A DNA stretch of 6,088 bases from contig JABZHC010000043.1 of NCBI GenBank assembly GCA_015259035.1, forward strand, positions 1 to 6,088, given 5' to 3'. The DNA is from Atopobium sp. Lineage in GTDB: Bacteria; Actinomycetota; Coriobacteriia; Coriobacteriales; Atopobiaceae. How positions within the stretch are numbered: the first letter of the stretch is position 1; each line of letters opens with the position of its first letter. A program made the position numbers and the translations under genes. The notes beneath the pieces were generated by a model that saw nothing but the letters and a program-made list of their open reading frames with translations, did not search any database and was not told the origin of the DNA. This document shows positions 5,252 to 6,088 of this stretch, piece after piece.

Positions 5252-6088
5252 ATGGCTCACGGAGCATTGCGGGGTGTCAATTTAACCGGTTGGCTTACGC
5301 TTGAACCGTGGGTAACTCCTGAGCCGTTTGCACGCACGGGCTGCGTTGATGAGGCTCAGCTCATTAAAGCACTGGGCGTTGAGGACTACCACAATCTTGT
5401 TAAAGCGCATCGTTCTTCATTTATCCAGAGTTCTGACTTTGTTAGTATTGCCGCACGTGGTTTTAATGCGGTAAGAATTTCTGTGCCTTGGTACGTTTTT
5501 GATGAAGAAGCTGCAGGGACTCCATATGTTAGCTGCATTACCGAGCTTGATAGAGCTCTTGAATGGGCAGAAGAGCTTGGCCTGCACGTTATTTTTGTAC
5601 TGGCAGTAAATCCAGGTTTGCCTGATGGCTTGAATGACCAGCCAGGTGGTGCTCCGCGCACGAGAATTTCTGGGGAGAAATCCCTTTCTATTCTGCATAA
5701 ACTTGCCCTTCACTACGCTCACCGCAGCGGTTTTTATGGCATTGAGGTAGCCGATGAGGTTAAGCCTCGTGTGCGCAAGGGCTTTAAGCTCACAGATGGT
5801 ATTCCTGGTCACTCGCTCAGAAACTATTATCGCCGTGCGTATGAGACCATTAGATCTGTGGCGGGTGAAGAGCCTGTGGTCATTCTTCCAGATGGTGGCT
5901 GGCCTCAGGGATTTAGGCGTTTTATGAGCCAGCAGGCCTATCAAAACGTTTGGCTTGATGCGCACCTTGATAAACCCTGCGAGGGAATTGATTGCTCAGG
6001 TCCTCGTGGTGTGCAGCAGCTCATTGATAAAAATGAAGCGTATTTGAAGACTTCTGCTTCAGGTGGTCTTCCGGTCATGGTGGGTAAG
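5252..6088 (+). CDS. GH5 exo-beta-1,3-glucanase-like protein, 3' end outside the window; several catalytic positions look altered
   Basis: The first 279 residues show the start of a (beta/alpha)8 glycoside hydrolase of family 5, closest in pattern to fungal exo-1,3-glucanases: RGVNLTGWLTLEPWVTP (residues 7-23), SDFVSIAARGFNAVRISVPW (61-80), then GIEVADEV (163-170) and WLDAHLD (234-240). There is no signal peptide or membrane segment, so it is probably cytoplasmic, unlike most of the family. R75 is kept. The acid/base motif normally reads NEP but here is D168-E169-V, and the usual DLHGAPG-type loop reads VLAVNPGLP. The last visible residues, LPVMVGK, align best with the nucleophile motif VGEW, which would put Lys where Glu is expected. 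GAGG (5239-5242) precedes the ATG. The fold assignment is fairly sure. Activity and substrate are unknown, and it may be a non-catalytic or divergent relative. Confidence 0.72.
   Translation, partial: MAHGALRGVNLTGWLTLEPWVTPEPFARTGCVDEAQLIKALGVEDYHNLVKAHRSSFIQSSDFVSIAARGFNAVRISVPWYVFDEEAAGTPYVSCITELDRALEWAEELGLHVIFVLAVNPGLPDGLNDQPGGAPRTRISGEKSLSILHKLALHYAHRSGFYGIEVADEVKPRVRKGFKLTDGIPGHSLRNYYRRAYETIRSVAGEEPVVILPDGGWPQGFRRFMSQQAYQNVWLDAHLDKPCEGIDCSGPRGVQQLIDKNEAYLKTSASGGLPVMVGK

Noticed and set aside
5417..5965. 182-codon open frame on the - strand opposite the GH5-like gene
   Set aside because: It lies wholly opposite a convincing coding frame, and its translation has no recognisable motif. 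It is a shadow frame.
1..6088. Mobile elements, CRISPR arrays, tRNA/rRNA genes or phage genes
   Set aside because: I saw no transposase or integrase, no regular direct repeats, no tRNA-like cloverleaf and no attachment-site pattern. The genes are ordinary chromosomal ones.

Overview
The window comes from a bacterial chromosome of moderate GC content with dense genes, all on the + strand. I infer a member of the Coriobacteriia, probably Atopobiaceae (the Atopobium/Lancefieldella/Olsenella group). The reasons are moderate GC in an otherwise actinobacterial-looking gene set, a type IA topoisomerase with many zinc ribbons and a lysine-rich tail, and a tmk-holB-PSP1 cluster as in Gram-positive bacteria. 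This is family-level recognition and was not confirmed by a search.

Layout. Positions 1-1161 hold the 3' end of a DNA topoisomerase I gene: the end of the core and four zinc ribbons arranged as two copies of a two-ribbon module. The untranslated stretch 1162-1349 holds a strong hairpin-plus-T terminator, nested in a larger possible three-way junction, and a weak -10 candidate. A tightly packed gene run follows: thymidylate kinase (tmk, 1350-2009), DNA polymerase III delta' subunit (holB, 2017-3186), a PSP1/RicT (YaaT) family protein with a long Arg-rich disordered tail (3165-4730), and a QueD/PTPS family protein (4730-5158). The gaps and overlaps in this run are 7 nt, -22 nt and -1 nt, so it is very probably one operon. 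After a 93-nt spacer with a small hairpin and a -10-like box, a gene for a cytoplasmic protein related to GH5 exo-beta-1,3-glucanases starts at 5252 and leaves the window at 6088.

How they fit together. Topoisomerase, thymidylate kinase and the clamp-loader delta' subunit all serve DNA replication, through supercoiling, dTTP supply and clamp loading. RicT-family proteins in Bacillus act in an Fe-S complex that influences RNase Y-dependent RNA maturation, and they sit beside holB there too. QueD supplies a pterin intermediate for queuosine (tRNA modification) or possibly folate. The GH5-like gene appears to be a separate unit.

I did not find a clearly new multi-gene system. The most unusual item is the GH5-like protein: it keeps the fold signature, but most positions expected to hold catalytic residues look altered. 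Next are the archaeal-looking topoisomerase and the Arg-rich tail of the RicT homologue.
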